Source: SAR92 clade bacterium (lineage in GTDB: Bacteria > Pseudomonadota > Gammaproteobacteria > Pseudomonadales > Porticoccaceae). From it: a DNA stretch of 64,000 bases. Below the pieces are notes generated by a model that saw only the letters and a list, made by a program, of their open reading frames with translations, did no database searches and was not told the DNA's origin. The stretch is from the NCBI GenBank assembly GCA_004211905.1, contig SHBP01000005.1:84326-148325 (forward strand), given 5' to 3'. A program made the translations under genes and the position numbers. Shown piece after piece: positions 1-9,122 of the stretch (the stretch's first letter is position 1; every line of letters begins with the position of its first letter).

Positions 1-108
1 TAGTTCGAGATGGATTGGCGTCCAGCCGGTTTCTGCAGAAACACTTCCACTATCTTCAAGAGCTTGCAAAAAGGTATCTCGCAGAAATGGATAAGACAAA
101 TCCTTCAT
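1..108 (-). CDS. FemAB-like / DUF482 GNAT-fold protein, N-terminal fragment
   Basis: Only the first 36 codons are in the window, and the frame is open to the left edge. The translation contains PFLRDTFLQALEDSG followed by SAETGWTPIHLEL, which resembles the N-terminus of the DUF482 (peptidoglycan-recognition, FemAB-like acyltransferase) family. The only ATG in this frame is at 108-106. The frame stays open upstream to about position 200 with no further ATG, GTG or TTG, so a longer N-terminus would need a rare start codon. Function beyond family membership cannot be judged. The gene is divergent from fabV across a gap of about 265 bases with no other feature recognised. Confidence 0.5.
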   Translation of the reverse strand, partial: MKDLSYPFLRDTFLQALEDSGSVSAETGWTPIHLEL

Positions 109-373
109 TTCATTTAATCCAATAATTTTAATATCTGAGGGGATATATGGGGTTAGTTCGCCATGATGAAGTATAATAGCTTTATTGCTAACAAAAGTTA
201 GATCATCTTAAAAGTTTACGGCCACAGATCCAATTATGATCAAATAAAATTATTAGTTAAAAGCTATGCTTTTGTGACTTTTTTAGTGCTAATAATACGA
301 GAAGAGCTGCCATTAGGTTATCATAGGCAGAATCGGATAAGACTATAAATTAGCTATCAGCGGAGATATTTGA

Positions 374-1567
374 ATGATTATTAAGCCTCGCGTTCGCGGC
401 TTCATGTGTATTACCAGCCATCCATCTGGTTGTGAAAAGAATGTTCGCGACCAGATTGATTATATTAGAGCTCAAGAGAGTATTGATGCTCCTAAAAGAG
501 TGCTAGTCATAGGTAGTTCAACGGGTTATGGGCTGTCCGCTAGAATTACAGCAGCCTTTGGTTCAGGGGCTTCTACCCTTGGTGTGTTTTTCGAAAAACC
601 GGGCTCGGAGCGGAAGCCGGGCACTGCAGGTTGGTACAATAGCGCCGCTTTTCATAAATATGCCGAAGAAGCTGGTCTCTATGCCAAAAGTATTAATGGC
701 GATGCATTCTCAGATGACATAAAAAAAACCGCAATTGAAACAATAAAATCAGATATGGGTCAGGTTGATCTTGTGATTTATAGTCTTGCCGCACCTCGGC
801 GACAGCACCCAGTTACCGGAGAAGTTTTTAACTCAACATTAAAACCGGTGGGGAAAGATATAACGATGCTCGGCATTAACACCGACAAAGAGGTTATCCA
901 GGAGTTTAGTTTAGAGAAAGCCACGACTAAGGAGATCGAGGATACTATCGCTGTAATGGGGGGAGAAGACTGGCAGATGTGGTTGGATACACTTGGCGCG
1001 GCAGGGGTCCTTGCTGACGGTGCAAGAACTACTGCTTTTACCTACATTGGCGAAAAAATGACCTGGGATCTTTACTGGGATGGGACTATTGGCCAAGCAA
1101 AAAAGGATTTAGACACAAAAGTTCTCTCAATTAGGGAGAAACTAGCCCAGACAGGAGGTGATGCTAGAGTTTCAGTACTCAAAGCCGTCGTTACTCAGTC
1201 AAGTTCAGCAATTCCTGTTATGCCCCTTTACTTGGCTATGTTGTTCAAAGAAATGAAGGCAGAAGGTAGTCATGAGGGCTGTATTGAACAGCTTTATCGA
1301 TTATTTACAGAAGGTTTATATTGCGATAACCCCCGCTTGGATAATGAAGGCCGCTTGAGGATGGATGAGCTTGAAATGCGACCCAACATACAGGATAAGG
1401 TAGCTGAGTCTTGGGCTAAGATATCCACTGAAAATCTCCATAGTTTGACGGATTTTGAAGGTTACAAGCAGGAGTTTTTAGGTTTGTTTGGTTTTAATAT
1501 TACTGGTGTGGACTATGAAGCCGATGTTAATCCAGAGGTCGCAATTGACAATCTGGTGAAAGGCTAG
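374..1567 (+). CDS. fabV: FabV-type enoyl-ACP / trans-2-enoyl-CoA reductase
   Basis: This enzyme performs the last reductive step of type II fatty acid elongation, reducing trans-2-enoyl-ACP with NADH in the cytosol. The 397-residue length is usual for FabV. The start [10 protein letters not shown], the nucleotide-binding GSSTGYGLS (48-56) and the family-specific Tyr-X8-Lys pair (Tyr234, Lys243, longer than the X6 spacing of FabI) identify it. It is the first gene of a + strand run. The next gene begins 4 bases after its stop, so the two are probably co-transcribed. FabV enzymes are known to tolerate triclosan. No fabI was seen in the window. Confidence 0.95.
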   Translation: MIIKPRVRGFMCITSHPSGCEKNVRDQIDYIRAQESIDAPKRVLVIGSSTGYGLSARITAAFGSGASTLGVFFEKPGSERKPGTAGWYNSAAFHKYAEEAGLYAKSINGDAFSDDIKKTAIETIKSDMGQVDLVIYSLAAPRRQHPVTGEVFNSTLKPVGKDITMLGINTDKEVIQEFSLEKATTKEIEDTIAVMGGEDWQMWLDTLGAAGVLADGARTTAFTYIGEKMTWDLYWDGTIGQAKKDLDTKVLSIREKLAQTGGDARVSVLKAVVTQSSSAIPVMPLYLAMLFKEMKAEGSHEGCIEQLYRLFTEGLYCDNPRLDNEGRLRMDELEMRPNIQDKVAESWAKISTENLHSLTDFEGYKQEFLGLFGFNITGVDYEADVNPEVAIDNLVKG

Positions 1568-1571
1568 CCTC

Positions 1572-2531
1572 TTGACTGATAAAGCCTCTAAGGGGACCAA
1601 GTTTAGGGCAGAACTTCTGCATCCCAGGCACTGGCTTCTTTGGCTCGGTTTAGGGTTATGGCGCCTAATAACCATGCTCCCTTTTTCGGTATTAGTTTTG
1701 CTTGGAACCGGGATAGGCCTTCTGGTATTTAGGTTTCCTAGCAGTCGCAAGAGAATTGCACAAAAAAATATTGAAGTATGCTTTCCAAATCTGAGTTCAA
1801 ATGAGCAACACGCTTTGCTGCGCAAAAACTTTATTAATATGGGTATTGCCATCATGGAAGTTGGCATGGCTTGGTGGTGGTCGAAGCGTCGTTTAAAAAA
1901 GCTAATCTCTTACGATGGACTTGAGCATTTGACATCCGTGCCTGATGGTCAGGGAACTATGTTACTTGGAATTCATTTTACTACTTTGGAGGTCGGTGGC
2001 GCTGCTGTAGCCATGGCAACGCAAATGGACGGTATGTACCGAGCACATGGCAACCCAGTATATGATTATGTTCAAGCCTGTGGCCGAATATCTAAGGGAA
2101 GTGGAGACACGATGGTATTTGAACGCAGGGATGTTAGGGGTAGTATGAGGGCGCTTAAAAACGGACGAACACTTTGGTACGGGCCCGATCAGGATTATGG
2201 CCTTGTACAAGGTTTATTTGCACCGTTTTTTGGTGTTCAGGCAGCCACTGTTTATGCTACGGCTCGATTTGCTGAGAAAACTGGAGCAGCAGTGGTCCCA
2301 TTTACCCACATTAGGCTTCCAGGCTCTAGAGGCTATAAAGTAACAATATATCCTCAGCTCAAGTCGTTTCCAGTAGGCGATGATTTAATCGATGCGACAA
2401 GAATTAATCAATTGATTGAAAAGTTTATTCTTGTGCAACCAGACCAATATTTGTGGGCTCATCGGCGATTTAAAAATAGGCCTGATGGAGAAGCTGATAT
2501 TTATGACTTTGATGGGGTCCAGAGTGATTAA
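1572..2531 (+). CDS. LpxL/LpxM-family lipid A acyltransferase
   Basis: This is a membrane-associated acyltransferase of the LpxL/HtrB superfamily, which transfers secondary acyl chains from acyl-ACP onto the lipid A precursor at the inner face of the cytoplasmic membrane. It has an N-terminal hydrophobic segment (about 30-55), the HX4E catalytic motif (His135, Glu140) and the family signature WYGPDQDYG near residue 203. The start is TTG, 4 bases after the fabV stop, which fits translational coupling; no other good start lies near. Whether it acts like LpxL, LpxM or LpxP cannot be told from the sequence. Confidence 0.9.
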   Translation: MTDKASKGTKFRAELLHPRHWLLWLGLGLWRLITMLPFSVLVLLGTGIGLLVFRFPSSRKRIAQKNIEVCFPNLSSNEQHALLRKNFINMGIAIMEVGMAWWWSKRRLKKLISYDGLEHLTSVPDGQGTMLLGIHFTTLEVGGAAVAMATQMDGMYRAHGNPVYDYVQACGRISKGSGDTMVFERRDVRGSMRALKNGRTLWYGPDQDYGLVQGLFAPFFGVQAATVYATARFAEKTGAAVVPFTHIRLPGSRGYKVTIYPQLKSFPVGDDLIDATRINQLIEKFILVQPDQYLWAHRRFKNRPDGEADIYDFDGVQSD

Positions 2532-2621
2532 AATTGACCCATTATCAGAGTTTTACTTGTACCTGATCTTCTGCATCAGTACCATGACGTCGCAATCGCG
2601 CCGTCTAATTTGGAGAAAAAA

Positions 2622-3500
2622 ATGATCACTGGGAGTATTGTTGCATTGGTCACACCCATGCAGTCAGGTTCCATGATGGTAGATTGGGCTGCTCTGGAAG
2701 TATTAATTGAATGGCATGTGGAGCAGGGGACAGATGCCATCGTCGCAGTAGGGACCACTGGGGAGTCGGCTACATTAAATGTTTCAGAACACGGTAAAGT
2801 TATTGAGTTCGTGGTAGACAAAGTTGGCGGAAGAATACCGGTTATTGCTGGTACGGGTGCGAACTCAACTTCAGAGGCAATAGAGCTAACGCAAACAGCA
2901 AAAAAAGTAGGTGCCGACGCCTGTCTCTTGGTTACACCCTACTATAACAAACCGACGCAACAGGGGCTGTTTGAGCACTACAAAGCTATCGCTGCAGCAG
3001 TAAATATAGATCAAGTACTCTACAATGTACCAGGGCGAACGGCCTGTGATATGGTTCCAGATACCGTCGCTAGATTGAGTAGATTCAGTAATATAGTCGG
3101 TATTAAAGAAGCCACAGGAGATGTATCCCGTATCGATGAACTCAAGACTAAATGCGCCCCCGATTTTGCTTTTTACTCAGGTGATGACGCAACGGCGCGT
3201 GAGTTTATGGTTAAAGGAGGGCATGGAAATATTTCGGTCACGGCGAACGTTGCCCCCAAATTGATGTCTGAAATGTGTGCAGCGGCTTTACGAGGTGATA
3301 GTAAGAAAGCTGAAGAGATCGATTCAAACCTTAACTTACTTCATTGTGCTCTTTTTGTTGAAGCTAATCCCATTCCAGTCAAATGGGCTATCAGCCAAAT
3401 GGGCATGATGGAAAATGTACTCAGATTACCAATGACCACGTTGAGTGAAGAGCATCAAAAAGTTGTTGAAGTTGCCTTGAAAGCAGCCGAAGTTGTATAA
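2622..3500 (+). CDS. dapA: 4-hydroxy-tetrahydrodipicolinate synthase
   Basis: DapA condenses pyruvate with aspartate semialdehyde, the committed step to diaminopimelate and lysine. The protein is 292 residues from ATG 2622, the family norm. That start follows a GGAG at 2612-2615, so an upstream TTG at 2610 is unlikely. Visible catalytic features are Thr44-Thr45 in GTTGES, Tyr134 in LYNVPGRT and the Schiff-base Lys162 in GIKEATGD. bamC follows 33 bases downstream, as in many gammaproteobacteria. Confidence 0.95.
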   Translation: MITGSIVALVTPMQSGSMMVDWAALEVLIEWHVEQGTDAIVAVGTTGESATLNVSEHGKVIEFVVDKVGGRIPVIAGTGANSTSEAIELTQTAKKVGADACLLVTPYYNKPTQQGLFEHYKAIAAAVNIDQVLYNVPGRTACDMVPDTVARLSRFSNIVGIKEATGDVSRIDELKTKCAPDFAFYSGDDATAREFMVKGGHGNISVTANVAPKLMSEMCAAALRGDSKKAEEIDSNLNLLHCALFVEANPIPVKWAISQMGMMENVLRLPMTTLSEEHQKVVEVALKAAEVV

Positions 3501-3533
3501 ATTTAATAGTCTACTTAAGGGCCTGATTTAAAA

Positions 3534-4565
3534 ATGAGAATAATTTCATTCGGTATCATAATATTGTTAGCTATCAATTTAGCAGGTTGTGGCTGGTTTG
3601 GCCTGCGTGATCGTAGCAACGACTATCTATTAGCTGAGGAGACAGAACCTACTTTCATTCCACTAGAAAGTAAGAGTATACCTTTAGGGCAACTATACCC
3701 CCTACCGCCAGCCCAAGGGAGTAGTGAGCAACTCGTCTCGTTTGATGTCCCAAGGCCTCAGCCAGCGTCGATAAACACCTTCGAGCAATTAGTTAAGATT
3801 CAAAGCTTTGATGATCGTCGATGGGTACTAATAAATATTTCTCCAAGTGAACTTTGGCCTAGACTTCGTAACGTTTTAAATCGTAACGGTGTTCCATCCG
3901 CTAGAGCTGAAGGATCTTCAGGAATTATTGAAACAGTGTGGGTTAGCTTTAACTCAGACAATGAGAACTCTCATCGCTTCCGTTTTAATATTTCCCCCGG
4001 CGTTCAATTGGAAAGTACTGAGATTTCGGTGGTCCACAATCAGGTTTTACGTGGCGAAGAAGAGGTAGGGGAGTGGCCCGAAGAATCAAATAGTGATCAG
4101 CGAGAACTCGACATGTTGACTCTGGTAGCAAATGATTTGGCAGGTACTGAAGACTTCGCTAGTGTCTCATTACTTGCGCAAGAAATTGGAGGTTCGTCAA
4201 AGGTTCAAATAATATCTCCTGAAATAGCCGACCCCTTCATAGAGATAAAACTAGGCTATGATAGGTCGTGGGCCTCTATCGTATACTCAGCTGAACGTGC
4301 CGGCTTCACCACTATCGATAAAGATCGTTCAGAGGGGGTACTTTTTGTTAATTACACCGAGCCAAATAAGGCGGAGCCAGGCTTTTTTGCTGGCTTATTT
4401 GGAGGCGGTAGGTCTAATGATGAAATCATCGAGGTGAATTATCGAATTCTTGTTGAGTCGGTTAAAGAAAATGTGGAAGTTCGGCTAGTGGACTCTAAGG
4501 GTGATAGCCTGCCTAAGGCAGAAGCGCTTAAGTTACTGGCAATTGTCCGCAGTAACTTATCATAG
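3534..4565 (+). CDS. bamC: Outer membrane assembly lipoprotein BamC (NlpB)
   Basis: BamC is a lipoprotein subunit of the BAM complex that inserts beta-barrels into the outer membrane. The protein starts with a lipoprotein signal peptide ending in the lipobox L-A-G-C (Cys19). An unstructured stretch of about 70 residues follows, then two helix-grip-like domains (roughly 95-205 and 230-340), which matches the 343-residue length. Position directly after dapA supports the call. The sequence is divergent, as is usual for BamC, so the identification rests on architecture and neighbourhood as well as similarity. Confidence 0.88.
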   Translation: MRIISFGIIILLAINLAGCGWFGLRDRSNDYLLAEETEPTFIPLESKSIPLGQLYPLPPAQGSSEQLVSFDVPRPQPASINTFEQLVKIQSFDDRRWVLINISPSELWPRLRNVLNRNGVPSARAEGSSGIIETVWVSFNSDNENSHRFRFNISPGVQLESTEISVVHNQVLRGEEEVGEWPEESNSDQRELDMLTLVANDLAGTEDFASVSLLAQEIGGSSKVQIISPEIADPFIEIKLGYDRSWASIVYSAERAGFTTIDKDRSEGVLFVNYTEPNKAEPGFFAGLFGGGRSNDEIIEVNYRILVESVKENVEVRLVDSKGDSLPKAEALKLLAIVRSNLS

Positions 4566-4573
4566 ATGTGTCG

Positions 4574-5335
4574 ATGCGTTTTGCGTCGCTCGGCAGTGGG
4601 AGCAAAGGCAATTCAACCATTGTAGAGTCGGATACGGCATGTGTCATGGTAGATTGTGGCTTTGGTCTGCGGAGCGCATGCGAAAGGCTTGAGAGGGTAG
4701 GAAAATCTCCAGAAGATTTGACTGCAATAATTGTCACCCACGAGCATAGTGATCACTGGAAGGGTGTAGGAGCCTTGTCCGCAAAGTATAATATTCCTGT
4801 GTATTTATCTGCAGGAAGTTTTAAAGCAAAAGAGATCCAGTCCGGTGAGTCTCTGTTTAATTGTATTGATAGCCACACAGATTTTCATGTGGGCGATATT
4901 TGTATCAAACCTGTCCCTGTTCCTCATGACGCGAGAGAACCAATACAATATATCTTAAGCAACGGTAAGGTTCAGCTTGGCATTCTCACCGACCTTGGCC
5001 ACTTTACTCCCTACGTTGTCTCCAGTTACTCTAAATGCGACGCATTACTGTTGGAATGTAACTATGATTACGACATGCTTTTAGATGGGCCTTATCCGCG
5101 ATTTTTAAAGGATAGGGTTAGTGGGATGTTTGGGCATTTGAGCAATACTCAGGCAGCAGACTTGCTGCTATCGCTTGACTTGTCGCGACTAAAAACTCTT
5201 GTGATCGGTCATGTTAGCGCTAAAAACAACGACGTTTCCCTCATAAAAACAGCTATTGAGCCAGTATGTGGCGAGAACATAGCATTGTCTTTTGCTGATC
5301 AAGAGTTTGGCAGTCCCTGGATTGATGTAAAATAA
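4574..5335 (+). CDS. Metallo-beta-lactamase-fold hydrolase (YycJ/WalJ-like)
   Basis: This is a cytosolic metal-dependent hydrolase of the beta-lactamase fold, close to the YycJ/WalJ group, whose members resemble nucleases. The metal-binding HxHxDH is visible as THEHSDH (His56-His61). Further ligands lie near FGHLSNTQ and VIGHVSAKN. The start is uncertain: ATG 4574 gives MRFASLGSGSKGN, the common N-terminus, but a GTG at 4568, 2 bases after the bamC stop, is also possible. Substrate is unknown. In pseudomonads a homologue sits between bamC and purC; purC is not found here. Confidence 0.85.
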   Translation: MRFASLGSGSKGNSTIVESDTACVMVDCGFGLRSACERLERVGKSPEDLTAIIVTHEHSDHWKGVGALSAKYNIPVYLSAGSFKAKEIQSGESLFNCIDSHTDFHVGDICIKPVPVPHDAREPIQYILSNGKVQLGILTDLGHFTPYVVSSYSKCDALLLECNYDYDMLLDGPYPRFLKDRVSGMFGHLSNTQAADLLLSLDLSRLKTLVIGHVSAKNNDVSLIKTAIEPVCGENIALSFADQEFGSPWIDVK

Positions 5336-5674
5336 GAGCTGCTTCGCCAAGCATTTTTTAAAATAAATGGCAAGATTTATTTAGAAAAACTTTAACTTAT
5401 TACTCATCGAATAAATATTTTTTCCACAGATAGCCTAATGTTTTAAATCTTATTTTAAGTAACGAGCGTAAGTCATTGATTTTTGATTACAGATAACCTA
5501 AGTTATTGATTATAAAGCCTTTTTTTATCTGGTTAAAAAATGATCAATTTAAGGGATACCTGCATTTTTTAAGGATTTATGCGACAAAATAACTGTTAAT
5601 CCACAAAGTTATACACAGAATCTGTGAGTAACTTTTAAGCCATTTTGAGATCTACGTCGCCAAATTATGTTGCT
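5336..5674. other. AT-rich gap with DnaA-box-like sites
   Basis: No coding sequence was recognised in this 339-base gap. It is strongly AT-rich. It holds one consensus DnaA box TTATACACA (5609-5617), one box fitting TTWTNCACA (TTTTCCACA, 5420-5428), and two boxes with a single mismatch (TAATCCACA 5597-5605 and, inverted, TGTGAGTAA 5623-5631). Two similar 13-base stretches, TAAGTCATTGATT near 5469 and TAAGTTATTGATT near 5500, lie about 31 bases apart. A CAGATAA / TTATCTG inverted pair flanks the second. The gap separates the + strand fabV-bamC run from a minus-strand lipoprotein gene. Confidence 0.5.
5340..5359 (+). terminator. Weak intrinsic terminator after the fabV-dapA-bamC run
   Basis: A short hairpin (TGCTT at 5340-5344, loop CGCC, AAGCA at 5349-5353) is followed directly by six T residues, 4 bases after the stop of the last + strand gene. 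The stem is only 5 bp, so efficiency is uncertain. Confidence 0.45.
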
Positions 5675-6112
5675 TCATTGCCGAGAACAAGTGTCCGAGA
5701 TCAATAGATCCTTGCCTATGAGTTTTTTTAGCTCTGCGATCTCTCTACAAGCTACCTCACTATTGCCCGTTATGTCGACCAAGCGTAAATTTTCTAAGGA
5801 AAGCAAAGGCTCGATCCCGATCAGATTGTTATGGTCGAGTTTGATGTGCGTTAGCTGAGTGAACTGCTGAATTCCAGCCAAGCTAGTAATTCCAGCATAG
5901 CTACAGGAAAGCCTTTCTAAATCGCCTGCACCCATGACAGACTGAAATCTAATAGTTTCTGAGACACAGGTTCTCAGGTTTTCGTCAAAGATATCAAGTG
6001 GCTGATAGAGGGGCTTAGGTTCACTGATCATCACATTATTGAAAGTGACGACATAATTGGCACAGGCCGTCAGCATTAACAGCAATGGGAAAACAAAGCT
6101 AAATCGTTGCAT
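5675..6112 (-). CDS. Small lipoprotein with leucine-rich repeats
   Basis: The protein has 145 residues from ATG 6112. It begins with a lipoprotein signal peptide (hydrophobic FVFPLLLML) and a lipobox L-T-A-C with Cys17. The second half carries two to three short leucine-rich repeats (ITSLAGIQQFTQLTHIKLD, then NNLIGIEPLLSLENLRLV), followed by a cysteine-bounded cap. It is therefore probably anchored in the outer membrane facing the periplasm. Related small LRR lipoproteins occur in other gammaproteobacteria, but no function is known to me. It is divergent from rsmJ with 43 bases between the starts. Confidence 0.75.
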   Translation of the reverse strand: MQRFSFVFPLLLMLTACANYVVTFNNVMISEPKPLYQPLDIFDENLRTCVSETIRFQSVMGAGDLERLSCSYAGITSLAGIQQFTQLTHIKLDHNNLIGIEPLLSLENLRLVDITGNSEVACREIAELKKLIGKDLLISDTCSRQ

Positions 6113-6155
6113 CTTATACTGCCTAGAGCCGGTGGTTATATGGTTTAATGGTAGC

Positions 6156-6962
6156 ATGATAAGTATTCGAATTTCCTCTGATAGCCCTCATTATTTAGAG
6201 CAAGCCGAGAAGCTATCTTCAGTTCTTGGTTACCCTCTAGTTACAGATGTGGGGTGCAGTGATGATTGCCAGAACAATGCTTCATATGTGCTCCTAGTTG
6301 GCGAAGATGGGCTAAGTCTATTTCCTAGTAATCGACGACTACACGGGCCGATACGAGTCGATTTTATGCTCGGTTCTAATAACCATCGGCGTAGGTTTGG
6401 TGGCGGTAATGGCCAAGCTATAGCTAAAGCGGTGGGTGTGTCAGGACGTTTCTTGCCGAGAGTTCTGGACCTTACGGCTGGATTAGGTGGTGATGGTTTT
6501 GTTCTTGCCTCTCTTGGTTGTAGAGTAAGTCTTGTAGAGCGTCATCCCCTAATCTGCAGTTTACTTCGTGATGGTCTTAATAGAGCTCGGGAAGAAGGGG
6601 AATCAGACCCTGAGATTAGAGACTTGATGAATCGCTTGGATCTCATCGAGTGCGATAGTCTGGAAATGCTCTCAGATATAACTGTTGACCAAAAACCTGA
6701 TGTTATTTATTTAGACCCGATGTTCCCTCATCGTAAGAAGTCGGCAAAGGTTAAAAAGGAGATGCAAGCATTCCAGCATATTGTGGGTTCGGATATAGAC
6801 TCTGACGTTCTGTTAGAAAGAGCGCTCAAAATAGCGAGGTATCGAGTCGTGATTAAGAGGCCCTCGGTGGCCGAATTTTTAGGCGATAAAAAACCGACCT
6901 ATTCTTTAGAAGGTAAGAGTACTAGGTTTGATATTTTTGCCTTATCTAAAATTCCCAGCTAG
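6156..6962 (+). CDS. rsmJ: 16S rRNA (guanine-1516-N2)-methyltransferase
   Basis: RsmJ methylates G1516 of 16S rRNA using S-adenosylmethionine. From ATG 6156 the protein has 268 residues. It shows the family features HRRRFGGGNGQAIAKAVG near residue 77, the SAM-binding DLTAGLGGDGF (105-115), and the catalytic-region signature YLDPMFPHRKKSAKVKKEM. A longer reading frame upstream overlaps the lipoprotein gene and lacks family similarity, so the internal ATG is preferred. Its stop TAG interlocks with the stop of the convergent EamA gene in one CTAG. Confidence 0.95.
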   Translation: MISIRISSDSPHYLEQAEKLSSVLGYPLVTDVGCSDDCQNNASYVLLVGEDGLSLFPSNRRLHGPIRVDFMLGSNNHRRRFGGGNGQAIAKAVGVSGRFLPRVLDLTAGLGGDGFVLASLGCRVSLVERHPLICSLLRDGLNRAREEGESDPEIRDLMNRLDLIECDSLEMLSDITVDQKPDVIYLDPMFPHRKKSAKVKKEMQAFQHIVGSDIDSDVLLERALKIARYRVVIKRPSVAEFLGDKKPTYSLEGKSTRFDIFALSKIPS

Positions 6963-7837
6963 CCTGGTCTGCGCATCACTATATAATTGCCTATAACGGC
7001 TAAGGTAAAGCCTATAGCTGCAGGAGCGGTCCACCGGTAATCTTCAAATACGGTGGATAATAAAATCGCCACAAAGGGAATCATAAGAGCTCCATAACTG
7101 GCCTTTTCTGGTCCTATAAGCACCATTAACTTCAAATATGCACCAAAGGCTAGAATGGTTCCGAATACCGATAGATAGATAAGTGAGGCGGAGTACTCTA
7201 TTCTGTAGTCATAGCTAAATTCGATATCTAAGATTTTGGCTATTATCGCTAGTGCTAGTGTCCCGTATAAGGTGGACCATGCATTGATCTTCCATACAGA
7301 GTGCCCAAGAAGCCCGCTACGAGTGGCTGCTATGTTGCCGAGCGAGGCCAATACTACCGCTGTTAATGCTAGGGCAAACCCGGTTAGTGCCGTTGACTCT
7401 GAGTTTGCACTGGAAACTTCAGGGTAAAAGAGAAAATACAATCCTGATAGGCCTACTAAACCACCAATTACGGTGTTTTTTTCGATCGGACGCTTTAAAA
7501 AGATCCTGCTATTAATAAGATTGAAGAACACTATTAGAGAAAAGATGACAGCAATAATCCCACTTGTAATGTACATTTCAGACATGTAAATGAACCAAAA
7601 ATTGAGTCCAAAACTGAGGATTCCTTGGATAGCATAAAACAGATGATCCCGCCTAGTCGCATGTAACGAAATAGTACGAACTTTACACAGAATGAACAGA
7701 AGCACCGAAGCCAACCCCATCCTGTAAATAACAGAGATTATTGGTTCTACCTCACCCAGCTGAAAAGTGATGGCGAACCAAGTAGACCCCCAGATAGTCA
7801 CTGTAGAGAAGTACAAAAATAGCTGATTATATTTCAT
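6959..7837 (-). CDS. EamA/DMT-family membrane transporter
   Basis: This 292-residue protein of the drug/metabolite transporter superfamily has about ten hydrophobic segments forming two EamA repeats (roughly 1-130 and 150-290). The N-terminal segment contains the typical TIWGSTWFAI, and a second-repeat signature is around FGTILAFGAYLKLMVLIGP. Members export amino acids, metabolites or drugs; the substrate here is unknown. The stop codon overlaps that of rsmJ by two bases. dapE lies immediately upstream on the same strand (33-base gap), so the two may share a transcript. Confidence 0.88.
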   Translation of the reverse strand: MKYNQLFLYFSTVTIWGSTWFAITFQLGEVEPIISVIYRMGLASVLLFILCKVRTISLHATRRDHLFYAIQGILSFGLNFWFIYMSEMYITSGIIAVIFSLIVFFNLINSRIFLKRPIEKNTVIGGLVGLSGLYFLFYPEVSSANSESTALTGFALALTAVVLASLGNIAATRSGLLGHSVWKINAWSTLYGTLALAIIAKILDIEFSYDYRIEYSASLIYLSVFGTILAFGAYLKLMVLIGPEKASYGALMIPFVAILLSTVFEDYRWTAPAAIGFTLAVIGNYIVMRRPG

Positions 7838-7870
7838 TAAGAGGTCGCTTAAAAAATGGTACGTTACGCT

Positions 7871-9007
7871 TTACAGAAGCAATTTTGAAACGACCTGTTG
7901 ATAAATCAATGTTAAATCATCTAAATCTGCGACAGAGATATTTTCATCTACACGATGAATACTTTTATTAATGGGACCTAACTCAACCACTTCAGAGCCT
8001 GCGGGAGCGATAAATCTGCCGTCTGAGGTTCCCCCTGCAGTCGATAGCTGCGAGTTTAGTCCAGTTACTGCCTCTATACTTTCAACAGTTGCCGCTACTA
8101 GTGACCCTTCAGGGGTTAAGAAGGGTTGACCGCTTAAGTTCCAATCTAAAGAGTAGTCGAGATTATGCCTGTTCAGGATATCGATCACTCGTTCCTGAAG
8201 TTCTTTATCGGTGACTTCTGTTGAAAAGCGAAAATTGAATAACACCTCGATTTCTCCGGGTATTACATTAGTTGCCCCAGTGCCACTATTTATATTTGAT
8301 ATCTGGAATGATGTTGCTGGGAAAAAACTATTCCCAGTATCCCAAATTTCAGCCGTTAAGTCAGAAAGTGCGGGCAGAGCCAAATGAATTGGATTAGATG
8401 CGAGATCTGGGTAGGCGACATGACCTTGAACCCCTTTAATCCGCATGCAGCATCCTAGAGAACCACGACGACCGTTCTTGATAGTGTCACCGCAGCGAAC
8501 TGAGCTTGATGGCTCTCCAACTAAGCACCATTTTGGAATCATATCCTTTGACTTTAACCATTCAACAACGCGAACTGTGCCATCTACAGCATCACCTTCT
8601 TCATCGCTAGTAATCAAAAAACCGAGGCGACCTTTATGATTCGGGTTCTCCAAGACAAACTTCTCAGCAGCAATAACCATGGCAGCTAAAGAACCTTTCA
8701 TGTCTGCAGCGCCGCGACCATACAGATGGCCTTCTCTGATCGTCGGTTTAAACGGTTGAGTTGTCCAGTCCTCGACGGGTCCCGTGGGGACTACATCAGT
8801 ATGCCCAGCAAAACAGAAGATAGGGCCCTGAGAACCATGTACCGCCCAAAAATTATCCACTGCTCCGTAAGGCAAGCGCTCTATGCTAAAACCAACGGCT
8901 TCCAGTCGATCAATCATCACTGCCTGGCAGCCGGCGTCCTCAGGAGTGACCGAAGGGAGGGATACTAACTGCATTGCCAGCTCTGCGCTGGATGTTGGAG
9001 TGTACAT
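7871..9007 (-). CDS. dapE: Succinyl-diaminopimelate desuccinylase
   Basis: DapE hydrolyses N-succinyl-LL-diaminopimelate to LL-diaminopimelate in the lysine and peptidoglycan pathway, as a dinuclear zinc M20-type enzyme. The protein is 378 residues, typical of DapE. Metal and catalytic residues are visible in [11 protein letters not shown] (His69), [10 protein letters not shown] (Asp102) and TSDEEGDA (Glu136-Glu137). The C-terminal [11 protein letters not shown] motif is specific for DapE over other M20 peptidases. The gene ends 33 bases upstream of the EamA start. Confidence 0.95.
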   Translation of the reverse strand: MYTPTSSAELAMQLVSLPSVTPEDAGCQAVMIDRLEAVGFSIERLPYGAVDNFWAVHGSQGPIFCFAGHTDVVPTGPVEDWTTQPFKPTIREGHLYGRGAADMKGSLAAMVIAAEKFVLENPNHKGRLGFLITSDEEGDAVDGTVRVVEWLKSKDMIPKWCLVGEPSSSVRCGDTIKNGRRGSLGCCMRIKGVQGHVAYPDLASNPIHLALPALSDLTAEIWDTGNSFFPATSFQISNINSGTGATNVIPGEIEVLFNFRFSTEVTDKELQERVIDILNRHNLDYSLDWNLSGQPFLTPEGSLVAATVESIEAVTGLNSQLSTAGGTSDGRFIAPAGSEVVELGPINKSIHRVDENISVADLDDLTLIYQQVVSKLLL

Positions 9008-9122
9008 GGGTTCGGCCTGAGTTCAATTGAGCGTTATTGTAATACCCAAAGCCTAATCAGGCTATATAACACTGGGCGAGTTTTTATTTTAATGCGAAAT
9101 TGCTGATTATTGTAGAAGAAAA

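Noticed and set aside
5336..5674. Calling this gap the chromosomal replication origin outright
   Set aside because: The DnaA-like boxes are suggestive, but neighbours and gene orientation do not fit an origin and no skew could be computed.
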